A stretch of DNA of 64,000 nt from Prorocentrum cordatum (lineage: Eukaryota; Sar; Dinophyceae; Prorocentrales; Prorocentraceae). Position numbers and translations under genes: made by a program. Within the stretch, counting starts at the first letter, position 1, and each line of letters opens with the position of its first letter. The stretch covers positions 318,501 to 382,500 of the forward strand of contig CAUYUJ010014187.1 in the NCBI GenBank assembly GCA_963575745.1, written 5' to 3'. Shown here piece after piece: positions 1-10,790 of this stretch. The notes below the pieces were generated by a model. The model saw nothing but the letters and a program-made list of their open reading frames with translations. It did no database searches and was not told the DNA's origin.

Positions 1-529
1 GCGATGGTGATGGTTGGCAGCCGGTGCCTGGCATGATCCAGGCAAGCACCGCATGGCCCCCGATGTCAGGAGGATCAGGCACGCTGAGCCCACGCAGAAG
101 TTGATTACCCCACTGCAGGAGGTTGGCGGCTTCAGGATCGCGAAGCAGCCTGAGGCGACGAACTTGCTGGAATGCGAAGTCCAGTATTTTCTTTTGTCGG
201 GCGTGCAGGTGCTTGACAGACATGGTTTCGAGGGTGTTTCTCATCGAGTTGTTGGGGGGCAGATGAGTACCGCGCTGAACTGGACATGGCCAGCGAACGA
301 CAGTGGCAATCATTTATGTTCGCGGCCTGTCTCCATGGCGGTGGCGAGGCACATGGAGTCGCCAGGTTGCAGGCTGTGCAAGACAATATCGTGGATGCAC
401 AGCGCGTGCAACCATTTCAGACGGCCGATTATGATATGAGCGAGCTGAGGAGTGTGTGCAATTGTCGTGAGACACGGGGTACGCGTGCACCACGTGACCA
501 CGCTTCATGGCCGTCTCTGCCGTTTATGA

Positions 530-1225
530 TGAGCATTGTGCTCGGGCAGCCATCGATGCTTCTTCTTGGGGCGGCCGCGGGGCCGACCAGGATCCACCCG
601 CGAGCTATTGGCTACGTATCTGATATTGGGCTGCAGACTGTGGCTGGACTGTTTATGCTATGCGAGCGGCAGGGTGTGTGGCCAGCAGATTGGATACTTA
701 ACGGAGTGGCTTGAATCGGTGAACCTGACGGGGGTGCTCGGCTCATCACCCTGGTCGATGGCCTCGTTCGACTCTGGCCCCGGATGCGACGGCAGATTTC
801 AGTCGACATGTATGGGGAAATTGCCGGGGACATTTGCCATTCTTCGTCGCGCGTGATCATGGCATATAGGCTGGCGTGGCGCGCGGATTAGGTGAACATT
901 CGGCAAGTATTGCGCTGGATATGTGGTCTTACTTCGAGACGGGACCTATCCCGACCCTTATGGATGAAGCTGCATGTTTCAGATATCCCGCTAGGTTAGG
1001 ATGGGTGCTGCTTGCGTCGTATGTTCAGCCCAGGGTCGCGAAGGCTTATGGCTGCTGGAGCTTGCTGGCGAAAGCCAAGGGGGGCATCCTTGCCGGTTGC
1101 GCGCGCGCTACCGCGCGCATGAATATGCTGGCGCCCGATGAGGGGGCACAGGAGGCATTCGCCCGATTACGCGCCACCGCGCGCGCATTGCCAAGGGGCA
1201 CAAGAGGCATTCGCCAGTGATGCCC
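530..1225 (+). pseudogene. LINE reverse transcriptase fragment
   Basis: A frame through this stretch reads a helix ending CERQGVWPADW, then GEPDGGARLITLVDGLVRLW and RMRRQ. That matches the LINE RT sequence where a proline-tryptophan-ended helix is followed by a variant of LIPKPDGGxRPIxLL and an RLW/RVW segment. A TGA codon lies just before the GEPDGG block, and another stop follows about 60 codons later. Weaker open frames continue to about 1220 with no clear palm motif. The [FY]xDD box is not present before the sequence breaks into G/C-rich repeats. It is a remnant without activity; the RT identity is fairly secure. Confidence 0.6.
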
Positions 1226-1499
1226 AGAGCTTAAGTTGATGATAGTGCATCCCAGTGGACTGGGAGGAACTGGAGTGAGATCCCAGAGCTTAGGGAGGCG
1301 ATTCGCAAGTTTAAGGAGGATGCTCGGGGGCTTGGGCTGTTCTTGGAACCTTGAACTCCTGGATGTGTTTCGAATTCAAATGCTGCTTGGGTGTTTCGAG
1401 TTCAAGAGGTGCCTGGGGGCGATTTGATCAGCGCGCGCGGCTGCAGCGTCCCGCGGTCAAGAAATGGATCGGGGAAGTGCGCCAGTGGATCTCTCTGAA

Positions 1500-1630
1500 T
1501 ACACGAGGGGGGGGTTTGCAGACCCCCCCCCCTTCCAAAGGGGGGTGGGATTTTCGCCCCCCCACTCTCCCCCCCTCTGCGCCCGAAAGGGGGCCGGAGA
1601 GGGGGGGCCTCTCTCGCATTTCTTTTCTGC
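1500..1630. repeat. C8/G6 tract with short palindromes
   Basis: Runs of eight or more C face runs of G across a short TTCCAAA spacer near 1526-1546, and CCCGAAAGGG lies near 1582-1591. A related arrangement (C8-GCTTTGAAA-G7) recurs at about 3074-3098 on the other side of the heptamer satellite. The two therefore look like the edges of one inserted block. Such strands could form hairpins, G-quadruplexes or i-motifs. Confidence 0.6.
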
Positions 1631-1667
1631 GCCGGAGAAGGTGTGTAGGGAGGGCGGAGTTGGGGGT

Positions 1668-2903
1668 GGGGAGTGGTGAGTAGTGAGTAGTGAGTTAGTG
1701 CGTAGTCAGTAGTGAGTATTGGGAGTGAGTAGTGGGTAGTGAGTGGCGAGTAGGGAGTAGTGAGTAGGGAGTGGGGAGTAGTGAGTAATGAATAGTGAGT
1801 AGTGTGTACTGAGAAGTGAGTAGTGAGTGGAGAGTAGTGAGTAGTAAGTAGTGAGTAGCGATTACGAGTAGTGAGTACTGAGTAGGGAGTAGGGAGTAAG
1901 GTGTTGTGGGTGGTGAGTAGTGGGTAGTGAGTAGTGGGTGGCGAGTAGTGATTAGTGAGTAGTGATTAGTGGGTAGTACGTAGTGCGTAGTGAGTAGGGA
2001 GTAGTGAGTAGTGAGTATTGAGTAGTGAGTAGTGAGTGGGGAGTAGCGAGTAGTGAGTAGTGAGTAGTGAGTCGTGAGTACTGAGTAGTACGTAGTGCGT
2101 AGTGAGTAGTGAGTAGTGAGTAGAGATGAATAGAGAGTGGGTAGTTGCAGTGGGTAGTGAGTCGCGAGTAGCGAGTAGGGAGTAGCGAGTAGTGAATCGT
2201 GAGGAGCGAGTAGGGCGTAGTGAGTAGTGCGTAGTGAGTAGAGAGTAGTCAGTAGTGAGTAGTGGGTAGTGATTAGTGAGTAACGAGTAGGGAGTAGCGA
2301 GTAGTGAGTAGTGAGTAGTGAGTAGGGAGTTCGGAGTAGGGAGTAGTGATCAGTGAGTAGTAAGAAGTGGGTAGCGAATCGTTGGTAGTGAGTAGCGATT
2401 TGTGAGTAGTGAGTAGTGGGTAGTGAGTAGTGACTCGTGACTAGTGACCTGTGACTAGTGACTAGAGTCTTTGTAGTGACTAGTAAGTAGGGAGTAGTGA
2501 GTTGTGAGTAGTGTGTAGTGAGTAGCGGGGAGTGAGTACTGAGTATTGAGTAGCGAGTAGGGAGTAGCGAGTAGTGAGTACTGAGTACTGTGAGTAGTGA
2601 GTAGTGAGCAGTGAGTAGTGATTAGCGGGCAATGAGTAGTGAGTAGGGAGTAGTGGATAGTGGGTAGTGGGTAATGAGTAGTGATTAGTGAGTAGTGAGT
2701 ATTGAGTAGTGCGGAGTGAGTAGTGAGTAGTGAGTAGGGAGGAGGGAGTGGTGTGTAGGGAGTAGTGAGTAGCGAGTAGTGGGTGGTGGGTAGTGAGTAG
2801 TGGATAGTGGGTAGTGAGTCGTGAGTAGAGAGTCGGGGGTAGTGAGAAGTGAGCAGCGGATAGCGAGTAGTCAGTAGTGGGTAGTGAGTAATGAGTAGTG
2901 AGT
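1668..2903. repeat. Heptamer satellite, (TAGTGAG)n and variants
   Basis: About 1.24 kb made of a 7-bp unit, TAGTGAG, with frequent single-base variants (TAGGGAG, TAGCGAG, TAGTGGG, TACGTAG). This is roughly 175 units. Stops are dense in every frame and nothing in it is coding. It lies inside the split LINE, next to telomere-like G-rich DNA. Confidence 0.9.
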
Positions 2904-2904
2904 G

Positions 2905-2985
2905 CTCTTTGGGGCTGGGGTTAGTTGTTGGGGTTAGGGGTAGGGGCTTGGGTTAGGGTGAGGACTAGGGGTAGGTGTGGTGGGG
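2905..2985 (+). repeat. Degenerate telomere-like G/T-rich stretch
   Basis: Repeated GGGGTTAG, GGGTTAGGG and TAGGGG words occur irregularly. They resemble degenerate TTAGGG/TTTAGGG telomere repeats but there is no clean array. The stretch joins the heptamer satellite to a G-rich tract. Confidence 0.5.
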
Positions 2986-3225
2986 GTCGGGTTCCGGAGT
3001 CAGGGGGCGGCGCGGCGAAAGGGGGGGAGGGGGCGGGGGGCTGCGGCCAGAGGGGGGGGGGGAGGTTCGGACACCCCCCCCGCTTTGAAAGGGGGGGAGG
3101 GGGGGGGTTCCCGACGACGGACTAGGAAAGGGGGGGGGGGCTTCCCGACGACAGATCGGAGAAGGGGGGAGGGGGGGGTCCCCGACGACGGATCGTGGAA
3201 AGGGGGGGGGGACCCTCCTTGGGGT
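2985..3225. repeat. G-rich tract with a reiterated CCCGACGACGGA unit
   Basis: Long G runs alternate with three or four copies of a unit containing CCCGACGACGGA (or CAGA/GATC variants) followed by AAAGGGGGG, near 3110, 3146 and 3180. Many G4-forming runs are present. No coding signal was seen. Confidence 0.7.
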
Positions 3226-3249
3226 TATCCAGCGGCGCACCCTCATGGA

Positions 3250-3960
3250 TTAGGAATCTCGGGCTTGAGCTCTCGGGAAGCATGATAGTCAGGAAGCGGG
3301 CAACTAAGCGCATCTGTAAGTTGTCAGCTAGGATGTCGCGTGTGCTCATGGTGCGTCAGAACGCAGGCGTGAAAGTCACGGCGCTCTTCAGAACATGGCT
3401 TCTTCCTGCTGCTGCACATGGTGTTTCTTTATTTGGAATCTCAGGGCAGAAGCCACGCTGGTTATGGCGCATTCTTGACGATAAGCCACGCTTACTCCTA
3501 GTGCGAGCCACGCATACGGATGGCGTGATTCTTTTGCCGGTCCACGTCGGGGCCTGTCAGGGCGCGTGCTAGTTTTGTCTGGGACCAGAGCTTCCTTGGG
3601 ACGTCTGCGGCGGGCATGGGGCTCTGTCAACCGACAGCTGGCCGTGAAAGCCTCCTGGAACGATGCCCGGGAACGGATATCCACTTTGTGGCATGCGTTC
3701 AATAGGATCGGCTGGTCTATGCTACCTATTACTACCTTATGCGATGGTAACGAGTACGTGATTGACATTGTGAAGTTACCGCCTGAGTCTGTACTGAAGT
3801 TAAAGATGGAGCGCAGCGATGTCAAGACAGGAAGATACCTGCTCGACGCCTGGGCGTTTGCATCGGAGAACGTATTTGGACGCGGGTGCTCAGGACGTTT
3901 TCTGGCGGAACCGAGGCCTCTGTGCTGGCCAGATGAGCAGGTGCTTTGAAGTCTTTCTGG
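3250..3960 (+). pseudogene. LINE post-RT (thumb/connection) remnant
   Basis: Two overlapping frames (3260-3572 and 3566-3949) carry segments such as RMSRVLMVRQNAGVKVTALF, LLPAAAHGVSLFG and, further on, AFNRIGWSM followed by a DGNEYVIDI strand. This is the alpha-helical region that follows the palm in dinoflagellate LINE polyproteins, where helices ending in an RIGW motif precede a short beta segment. The frame shifts near 3570 and again near 3945. Composition resembles the rest of the element. The reading relies on family resemblance rather than a catalytic motif. Confidence 0.45.
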
Positions 3961-4131
3961 GCTGGCGGTCTGTGGACGAGGGCTCGGATGGCTGCAGCTC
4001 GCTATCGCATTTCGCCTGAGTGTCCATTGTGTAGGAACGGCGCGCTTGACTCACTCGGACACCAGGTGTTTGATTGCACTGGCCTCTGCGAAATGCCCTG
4101 GGCGAGGGCCTCAATTATGGCCCCAAGCTGA
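3946..4131 (+). pseudogene. LINE zinc-knuckle fragment
   Basis: The frame reads ARARMAAARYRISPECPLCR and then NGALDSLGHQVFDC. This is a C-x2-C...H-x4-C knuckle like the zinc-binding module that ends many LINE RTs, where CPLC is followed by a DTxxHxxxxC block. It ends in a stop at 4129-4131. The spacing after the preceding block fits the element order. Confidence 0.6.
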
Positions 4132-4199
4132 ACCGCGCCTATAGGTACTTGAAGGACAAGGGTATCGCGGGCCCCAGGGCCGAAAAAGGGGCTAGTTTG

Positions 4200-5230
4200 A
4201 GATCTGTATTGGCATGCCGCTGTTCTCCCGGCCTGTTCCGATGGTGCTCTTGAAGATGCGTGTGTTTCTGGGGTGAATGGAGCTCTTGCAAAGATTCTTG
4301 GGGTACGGTGGTTTTCACGGGCGGATCTGGCCTGGCCCCAAGCAGGCCTGAACTCTGTCGATGTGGCTGGGTTTTTTGTCCGACTGGAAATAAGGGCAAG
4401 CCTGCCCGCGGGGCCCGGGGAGCACTCGAATGCCCCATTCGTAGCGTTGGTCGAGCGGAGCGCACTGCTCTGCTGCAGGCTTCCCGATGGCGACGCTCGT
4501 GGCCTCCGACTTGCTCTCTTCTTGTCAGGAAGGTGCTGCCTGGCACCAAAGCCCGGCTGACGCGCGGGCGACGCATGCATGCATGTGGAGGGAGGTCTTC
4601 GCGACCGTCGGCGGAGCATGACTTCCGCGTGTTTTTGAATTCCCGCGCGCGCGCGTCTCTGGGTGGGGCCCTCAGCTCACCCCATCCGTTTGAGTTCGAT
4701 CTTGGCAATGGTAGGGCGCGCAGGTTTGCGCGTATGGGGATGCGATGGGGCATGCCGGTCAAGACACGATTGTCAATCATTATGAGTATCCCGTGTTGGA
4801 TGCTAAGATGAAGGCCAGGTTCCACGGTTGGGCGGCTGCGAGAATTGCATTTCGTGGCAGTGAGTCGGGCCGCCCCGCCAGCGCGTGCAGACCTGCCAAC
4901 CTTCGGCGCCTAAGTTGGACCTCGCTCAGCATGAAGTGGTGCGGAGGACCATATGGTGGGGGGCGTTGCCAAGTTTAGGTAGTGCGAGCCTTTTTGGTGC
5001 GTGGCCAGGGCCCCTGACAGTCTGGCCAAGTTGCCGGCTAGACCCTGCAGCCCCACTGTTCAGCAGATTTTGATGGCGGCCAGGGGCCAGGGCCTACAGG
5101 GGGCTCCTCGCTTGCAGTCAGATGCAGTGCGTACGTCTTTACAGTGGGCTGAGGACGTTGACCTCTGGGGCTGGCTCGAGTAGGGATTCCGCCCATGGCG
5201 CGTCGACGGGCCATGTTCCCGAGGCTCTTG
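4200..5230 (+). pseudogene. Decayed RNase H-like and linker region of the LINE
   Basis: Short open frames carry ALAKILGVRWFSRADL, a WPQAGLNSVDVAGF segment and later AKMKARFHGWAAARIAF. They occupy the place where dinoflagellate LINEs encode an RNase H-like domain and a basic linker. The catalytic carboxylates cannot be identified with confidence, and the frame breaks several times. The call rests mainly on position between the zinc knuckle and the C-terminal Cys motif. Confidence 0.35.
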
Positions 5231-5255
5231 TGAAGCTCCGCGGGCACCGGGTGCT

Positions 5256-5447
5256 TTGACCCATGGAGGTGTCATGGTGTGCACCCTGTGTGGCTCCTGT
5301 CAAGCGTCCGCTCAGGCAACTACATGCAACTTCGAGATGGACTGCAAGGGTCCATCTAAATATCAGCCATCCAGGTTTCGACAACGGTATACTATCGCTG
5401 CGATACGGGCTGGCAAACGCCCCAAGACGGGCAAGCGGTTCGCCTAA
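5256..5447 (+). pseudogene. LINE C-terminal Cys-rich segment
   Basis: A 63-codon frame reads GVMVCTLCGSCQASAQ, a CNFEMDCKGPS segment and ends KRPKTGKRFA at a TAA (5445-5447). Paired cysteines followed by a Cys-Lys/Arg-Gly-Pro motif and a basic tail match the usual end of dinoflagellate LINE polyproteins. This is taken as the 3' coding limit of the element. Confidence 0.5.
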
Positions 5448-5449
5448 TT

Positions 5450-6955
5450 TTGTGGGGCCTCGTGCCCAATGGTGGCTCGTGCTCCTGTTCCTCAGTTGCA
5501 CGACTGGCCATCGGCGTCGTCTTTCTCCCTTGCTTCGAAGACAGTTGCTCCAGTTCCGTAACGTGTCGCTCGGTCTACCCAGGCGCTGTTTTCCAAGTGC
5601 TACACAAAGGGTCCGGCCCACCGCGTTTGGTCTGCGGACGGCTCTATCTGTCTTTGCCGCCGCCGCCGCCGTCGCCGCCGCCGTCGCCGCCGCTGCCGCG
5701 GCGTCGTCGACGCCGTCGTCGCCGTTGTTTTCGTCGTTTTCGTTGTCGTCGTCTTGGTCGTCGTCGTCGTCGCCGTCGTCGTTGTGGTCCTCGTCTGCCT
5801 TGGTTTCGCTTTTGTGGGCCTCCTGGGGTCTTCGTCGCCGCGGCTTGTTTCGCCTAGAGATTCTGGTCAGAAAGCACCCCAGGAGAGTACCGTGTGGTTT
5901 GCCCATGTGATTACCCGCGCAGCTTCTGGGGGTCGTGGCCCCCCCCCGCGGCGTCTCCCTGGGGTCGGGTCGGGCCCCCCTTCTTCTTCCCCCGCCAGGT
6001 AAGAAACCTCTTAGCGGGGGGCCACATCCCTGCAAACTGGCATCCCTCGACGAGGGCAAGTGGGGCGCGCTCGAGGTGGCCAGCGTTCGACCCGCGTGAA
6101 GGCTCGCGTCCTTCGGGGTGCTTGCCCGTTGATCGCGGGGCCCGCTCGTCCTTCCTTTATCCCCGCCCTCCTTCTCCTTTTCCTTCTCGCGCCGTCCCGC
6201 GTCGGGGCGGCGGCGGTGCTCTCGGCGCCCCCGCCCCCGCTCAGGGCAGATGGGCCCTGAGGGCCCCAGTGGTCGAACTCGCTGCGTTTGCGTTGTTCCC
6301 GCCAATCGGCCCGCGCTTGTGGCGCATGCCATTTCTCTATATTGGAGCGCCCCCCTCGGGTCGAATGGGGGGGGTCCGCCCCCCCGCAGGTGCGCGTCGA
6401 CAGGTTCCTTCTCTCGAGCAATCGCGCAGTCTTGCCATCTGTCTCGGTCGTTGTCGTCAGGTGCGCATCCTGTTCTTTTATTGCGTGAGTTGCGCGTGAA
6501 CAAGTCTTTTTCCCGCGGGTGCACATCGTGGCGCTTCTCTGCGACCGCCTCTCTCTATAATTGCTCTCTCTCTCTGTGATGTTGCTTCTTTCTTTCGCCC
6601 CTGCCAGGTCCTGTCGGCGCTCCGCCTTTGGGCGCCCTCTGGGCAGTTGAGCTTTCAGGGCACCTGTTGTCGAGCTCCCATAGTCTGCCTGCTTCCGCCG
6701 TGCGTGTCTGCGCGTCGCGGGGGGGGGGGTGTGCTCGCGCGACGGCGCAGGCCTGGCCGGTGGCGACGTCTGCGTAGCCCCGCCTCTCACTTCGCTGTGC
6801 GCTACCCTTTGATGCGCGCGCGTCTCCAGGGGGCGCCCCGACTCAGAGTGCGGGCGCTGGCGTGGGCTGGTGGGCCCACTGGTGCGATCGCCCTGCTCTC
6901 AGTACAGCGGGGCATTTCTGGCCCCCTTTCCGAGCGTCGCCGCGACGCACGGGGG
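5450..6955. other. About 1.5 kb without a recognisable gene; trinucleotide tract at 5655-5800
   Basis: The sequence is GC-rich with several long open frames on both strands, but these follow from base composition and from a (CGC/GTC)n tract at about 5655-5800. The tract translates as Ala, Arg, Ser or Val runs depending on frame. No conserved domain, splice pattern or leader was recognised. Confidence 0.6.
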
Positions 6956-7014
6956 GTGGAGCAGCGTATGTTCCGCTCCCCCGGCGGAGCCACGTGGCGC
7001 GAGCGGGCGCGCGC

Positions 7015-7075
7015 GCGGGCGGGCGGGCGGGCGGGCGGGCGGGCTGGCGGGCGCGCGGGGGGGCGGGCCCGCAGC
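7015..7075. repeat. (GGGC)n array
   Basis: Perfect to near-perfect GGGC tetramers follow a GCGCGC run. A matching array lies at about 7848-7905 in the second segmental copy. Confidence 0.85.
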
Positions 7076-7937
7076 GGCGGCGGCGGCGGCGGCGTCCTCA
7101 TCGTCGCCAGCAGCAGCGTCATCGTCGTCGTTGCCGTCGTCGTCGTCGATGTCTTCATTGTCGCTGTCATTGCCATTGTCGTTGTCGTCGTCGTCGTCCG
7201 TCGTTGTCGCCGTCGTGCGCCGTCGTCCTTCTCGTCGGATGTCGTCGTCGTCGTCATCGTCGTCGTCTTCGTCGGCGTTGGAACCGCGTGCCGAGTGGAG
7301 TTTGGCGGTCGCGACCGCGGCGCTGCTGTGGCAACAGTGCGCGCAAAATTGCATTGCACTGTGTTCCTTGGCCTGTCGCGGCCCCGCTGCGAGCGGAGTG
7401 GCGCTCCATGCGTTCCCGCCCCGCGGCGGTGCCACGTGGCGAATAGCATGGAATCCGTATTTTCGGCCCCCAAACGCTGCCACGTGGCGAGTCGAGTGGG
7501 CTTGTGCAGTCTGTTCGGTCCGCGTTGCGTTGCCGCGTGATGAGTTGAGCGTACGTTTACTGATTGTTCGCTCCGTTGCCACGTTGCGAGTGGAACTGGA
7601 TAGTATTGTTGTTTGTCTCTCTGGTCTTGCCACACGGCGTTGCCGCGTGGCGAAAATATTGAAATTGCAGGGGTTCCCAGTCCGTTTCGCTGCCACGTGC
7701 TCAGGCGCCGCCACGTGGCAAGTGCAATGGAGTACTATTTTCCGCCCGTCGAGCGTTGCCACGTTGCCACGTGGCAAGGAGGCTAGATCAGCATTTGTTT
7801 CGTTCCCCCGGCGTAGCCACGTGGCGTGCGCGAGCGGGCGCGCGCGCGCGGGCGGGCGGGCGAACGTGCGGGCGGGCTTGCGGGCGGGCGGGCAGGCTGG
7901 CGGGCGGCGGCGGCGGCGGCCGCGGTGGCGGCGCGGT

Positions 7938-7983
7938 TGTCATCAGGATCAGGATCAGGATCAGGATCAGGATCAGGATCAGG

Positions 7984-8060
<77 letters not shown>

Positions 8061-8290
8061 CACCAGCAACATCATCATCGTCATAATCGTCATCATCACT
8101 ATCATCATCGTCGTCGTCGGCAACGCCGTCGTCTTTGTCATTGTCGTTGTCATTGTCTTTGTCATTGTCGTTGTCATTGTCGTCGTCGTTGTCATCGTCG
8201 CCCGTCGTCCGTTGTCGTCGTCGTCGTCGTCGTCGTCGTCGTCCGTTGTCGTCATTGTCGTTGTCGTCGTCATCGTCGTCTTCGTCCATG
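7938..8290. repeat. Compound microsatellite (ATCAGG)n-(ATC)n-(GTC/GTT)n
   Basis: About eight ATCAGG hexamers run into about 40 ATC-type triplets and then GTC/GTT/ATT triplets. Long His, Ile, Ser or Asp frames here come from the triplets and are not protein-coding. Confidence 0.9.
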
Positions 8291-9154
8291 TTGGAGCCCC
8301 GTGCCGAGTAGAGATTGGTGTTCGCCTCCGCGGCGTTGCCACGTCGAATGCAACGAACGTGTGCGTTTTGGAAACATTGCGCACATTGACTTGCGTTTTG
8401 TTCGCCGGCCTGTCGTTGCCCCGTTCCAAACGGATTGGCGCTCCAGATGTTCCAGCCCCGCGGCGTTGCCACGTGGCGAATATAATGGAATGTGTATTTT
8501 CGCCTCCCCCCAAACGCTGCCACGTGGCGATTAGAGTGGGCTTGTACAGCATGTTCGGTTCGCGCGGCATTGCCAAGCGATGAATGGAGTGTATGTTTAG
8601 TTTTCGTTCACTCCCCATGTCGTTGCCGCGTGGCGAGTGGAGTGGGGTAGTATTGTTGTTTGCCTCTCAGGCCTTGCCACATGGCGTTGCCATGCGGCGA
8701 GTAGAGAGGAACAGCATTTCGTGCTGCCCCGCTTCGTTGCCACGTGCCGAGTAGAGTGGAGTATTTTTTGTTTCGCTCCGCGAGCAGCCACGCTGTGAGT
8801 GCAGCGGAATGGTATGAGTTCCCCCCTCGGAGCGCTGCCTCTTGGCAGGAACAGTGGAGCAGTAGTTGTTTCGCTCCCCCGATGTGGCGAGGGGAGTGAA
8901 AAAATAGTGTTCCGCCTCGCAGGCGTTGCCACGCGGCGAGTCGTGTAGTGGAACACTTTGTGTTTCGCTCCCCAGTCGCTTCCACCCAGCATCTCGCGCG
9001 AAATAGTATTTGTGTCAGTTCCGCAGGCGTTGCCACGTCGCGAGGAGAGTGGAGTGAGTAGCATATTTGTTCGCCCCAAAGGCGTTTGCCACGTGGCGAG
9101 TGCACTGAAATAGTTTCAGTTTCGGGCCCGCAGGTTTTGCCGCTTGCCGAGTAG

Positions 9155-9390
9155 AGGGACGAGGGAGGAGGGAAAATGAGAGAGGAAAGAGGACGGAGGG
9201 GGGAGGGAGGGAAGAGGCAGGAGGGAAAAGGGCGGAGGGGGCAGGAGGAGGAGGTGAAAGAAGGGAGGAGGGAGGACGCAGGAGGGACGAGGGAGGAGAA
9301 GGGAGAGGAGGCAAGAGGCAGGAGGAGGAGGAAGAAGGGAGGGGGAGGAAAAGCTAGGAGGTGGAGGAGGTGGGAGGAGGGGGCCAGACG
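9155..9390. repeat. Purine-rich (GGGAGGA)-type tract
   Basis: About 235 bp of nearly pure G and A on the + strand, with GGAGGGAG, GAGGAGG and AGGCAGGAGG words. Its homopurine composition could form triplex DNA. No coding signal was seen. Confidence 0.8.
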
Positions 9391-9399
9391 AAATCGCAT

Positions 9400-10790
9400 C
9401 GGCAGAACACCCTCGAAAAAAATCGTGCAGACAAAATCGGCTGGACGAGGGGGCCCAGACGAAGTCGCCCCAAAATAAGTTACCATCGGAAGAAGCCGCC
9501 CAACAGAACTCTTTAGAAGAATTCGCCCAGAATAAGTCGCCCCGGAAGAAGTCATCATCGGAAGAAGTCGTCCCGAAGAACTTTTCCAGAAGAAGCCGCC
9601 CGGAAGAGGTCGCCTCGGAAGAATATGATTTCGGAAACAAATCGCCAGGAATATCTCCTCTGGAAGAAATCGTCCGGAAGAAGTCGCCTCGGAAGAAGTC
9701 GTTTCGGAAGAAGTCGCCCGGAAGAAACGATAGGCTTTCCTTTTGGAGCAATATTGGGGCTCTCTTCGGGCTCTCCTGGGGCTCTTTTGGGTCTGTCTTG
9801 GGGCTCCTTTTGGAGTTTCTGGGCGGGTCTGAGAGGTCTCTTGGGGCCGTCTTGGCCGCAGTTGCTGAAAAACGCGGCGATGGAAATTCAGCGTCCCTCC
9901 CCTCGGAGACTCAAAGGGCGTCCTGGGTTCCTCCTGGGGCGCTCTTCGGACGCTCTTCCGCCGCGCCTGGGCCAGTCTTGAGGCCGTCCAGGAGGCCTCT
10001 CGGGCTTCTCTCGGGGCTCCCTTGGGCCACCTTGGGACCATCTTCGGAGAGGACGTGTGGGATGATGGAGGTGCGGGACCGTGGGTGCGGAGGAGGACCA
10101 GGTCGCGGAGGAGGAGGAGGAGGAGGAGGAGGAGGAGGAGGAGAAGGACGCGGAGGACGAGGCGGAGGAGGAGGAGGAGGAGGAGGGGAAGCAGCAGCCC
10201 GGAAGACGCTGTTCAGCAAAAGTCGTTCGGAAGGAGTTGGTCAGAAGCAGTCGTCTGGAAGAAATGGTTCGGAACAAGTCGTCCGGAAGAAATGGTCCGG
10301 AAGAGGTGGCCCTGAAGAACTCGTCCGGACGAAGTCGTCTCGGAAGAAATTGTCCGGAAGAAGTCGTTTGGAAGACGTCGTTTGGAAGAACTGGTCCGGA
10401 AGAATTGGCCCAGAAGAAGTCGTTCGGATGAAGTCGTCCGGAAAAAGTCGTTCGGAAGAGGTCGTCGCGGAAGAAACCGTTTTAGGAAGAGACCGTCCTA
10501 GGAAGAGACCGTCGCGAGCAGATCGAGGGAAAAGGAGGAGGAGGACCAGGAGTGGGAGGATGAGGTGGAGGATGAACGACGAAGCGGGGGAGAAATTTTC
10601 AGGCGAAGTCGCTCGAAAGGAATCGTTCGGAAGAAGTCGTCCGGAAGAAATCGTGCAGAAGAAGTGGTTCGGAAAGTCGTTGCGGAAGAATTTGTCCTCG
10701 GAAGAAGTGGCCCGGAAGAAGTTGTTTGGAGGAAGTGGTCCGGAAGAAGTCGTTCGGAACAAGTCGGCGCGGGAGACACGGTAGAAGAGG
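9400..10790. repeat. Minisatellite based on GGAAGAAGTCGTCC, split by CTTGGGG repeats and (GGA)n
   Basis: A unit of about 12 bp (GGAAGAAGTCG with TCC/CCC/TTT variants) is repeated at 9400-9740 and 10195-10790. Between the blocks lie a CTCTTGGGGC-type repeat (9745-10060) and a (GGA)n tract (10093-10190). The Ser-Gly-Arg-Ser-type frames read directly from the repeat and change frame freely, so no gene is inferred. Confidence 0.75.

Larger units (their letters stand above)
1..5447 (+). mobile_element. Decayed LINE-type (non-LTR) retrotransposon, interrupted by satellite DNA
   Basis: Pieces of a single non-LTR element read in the expected order along the + strand: a reverse transcriptase block near 600-1220, a post-RT region at 3250-3950, a Cys/His knuckle at about 4030-4090, a decayed RNase H-like stretch at about 4220-4830 and a terminal Cys-rich segment at 5256-5447. 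The frame changes many times and stops are frequent, so it cannot make protein. About 1.7 kb of G/C-rich and heptamer-satellite DNA (1500-3240) sits between the RT block and the next piece, where the RT palm should continue. The 5' end may lie outside the window. The domain order is seen; the LINE assignment rests on resemblance to the RT-zinc-knuckle-RNase H layout common in dinoflagellate elements. Confidence 0.65.
6961..8720. repeat. Tandem segmental duplication of a roughly 0.8-0.9 kb unit
   Basis: Two adjacent copies (about 6961-7665 and 7790-8710) match in order. Each has a TCGCTCCCCCGGCG-type lead, GCCACGTGGCG, a GGGCGGG array, a GTC/CAT microsatellite, a GTTGGA(A/G)CC(G/C)CGTGCCGAGT block, a CCCCGCGGCG-GCCACGTGGCGAATA block, an AAACGCTGCCACGTGGCGA block and a TAGTATTGTTGTTTG block. 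The microsatellite has grown more in the second copy. The frames through it read the repeats and are not genes. Confidence 0.8.
6985..9150. repeat. Array of GCCACGTGGC palindromes in a degenerate minisatellite
   Basis: The 10-bp palindrome GCCACGTGGC occurs perfectly near 6989, 7431, 7479, 7710, 7766, 7816, 8468, 8519 and 9088. About ten one- or two-base variants lie between and after these, near 7570, 7645, 8340, 8620, 8680, 8738, 8935 and 9030. The usual context is GCGTTGCCACGTGGCGAGTA followed by GAGTGGAAT and a TTGTTTCGCTCCCC spacer, giving a unit of about 50-70 bp where best preserved. CACGTG is also an E-box/G-box core. Confidence 0.75.

Noticed and set aside
5139-6524. 461-codon minus-strand frame with Asp and Ala runs
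   Set aside because: It overlaps the end of the LINE on the other strand and a (CGC/GTC)n tract. The runs come from the triplets and no domain is present.
7811-7830. GCGTAGCCACGTGGC as a decayed spliced leader
   Set aside because: Only about half of the leader can be aligned, and the word belongs to the GCCACGTGGC repeat family with about twenty copies and no downstream gene.
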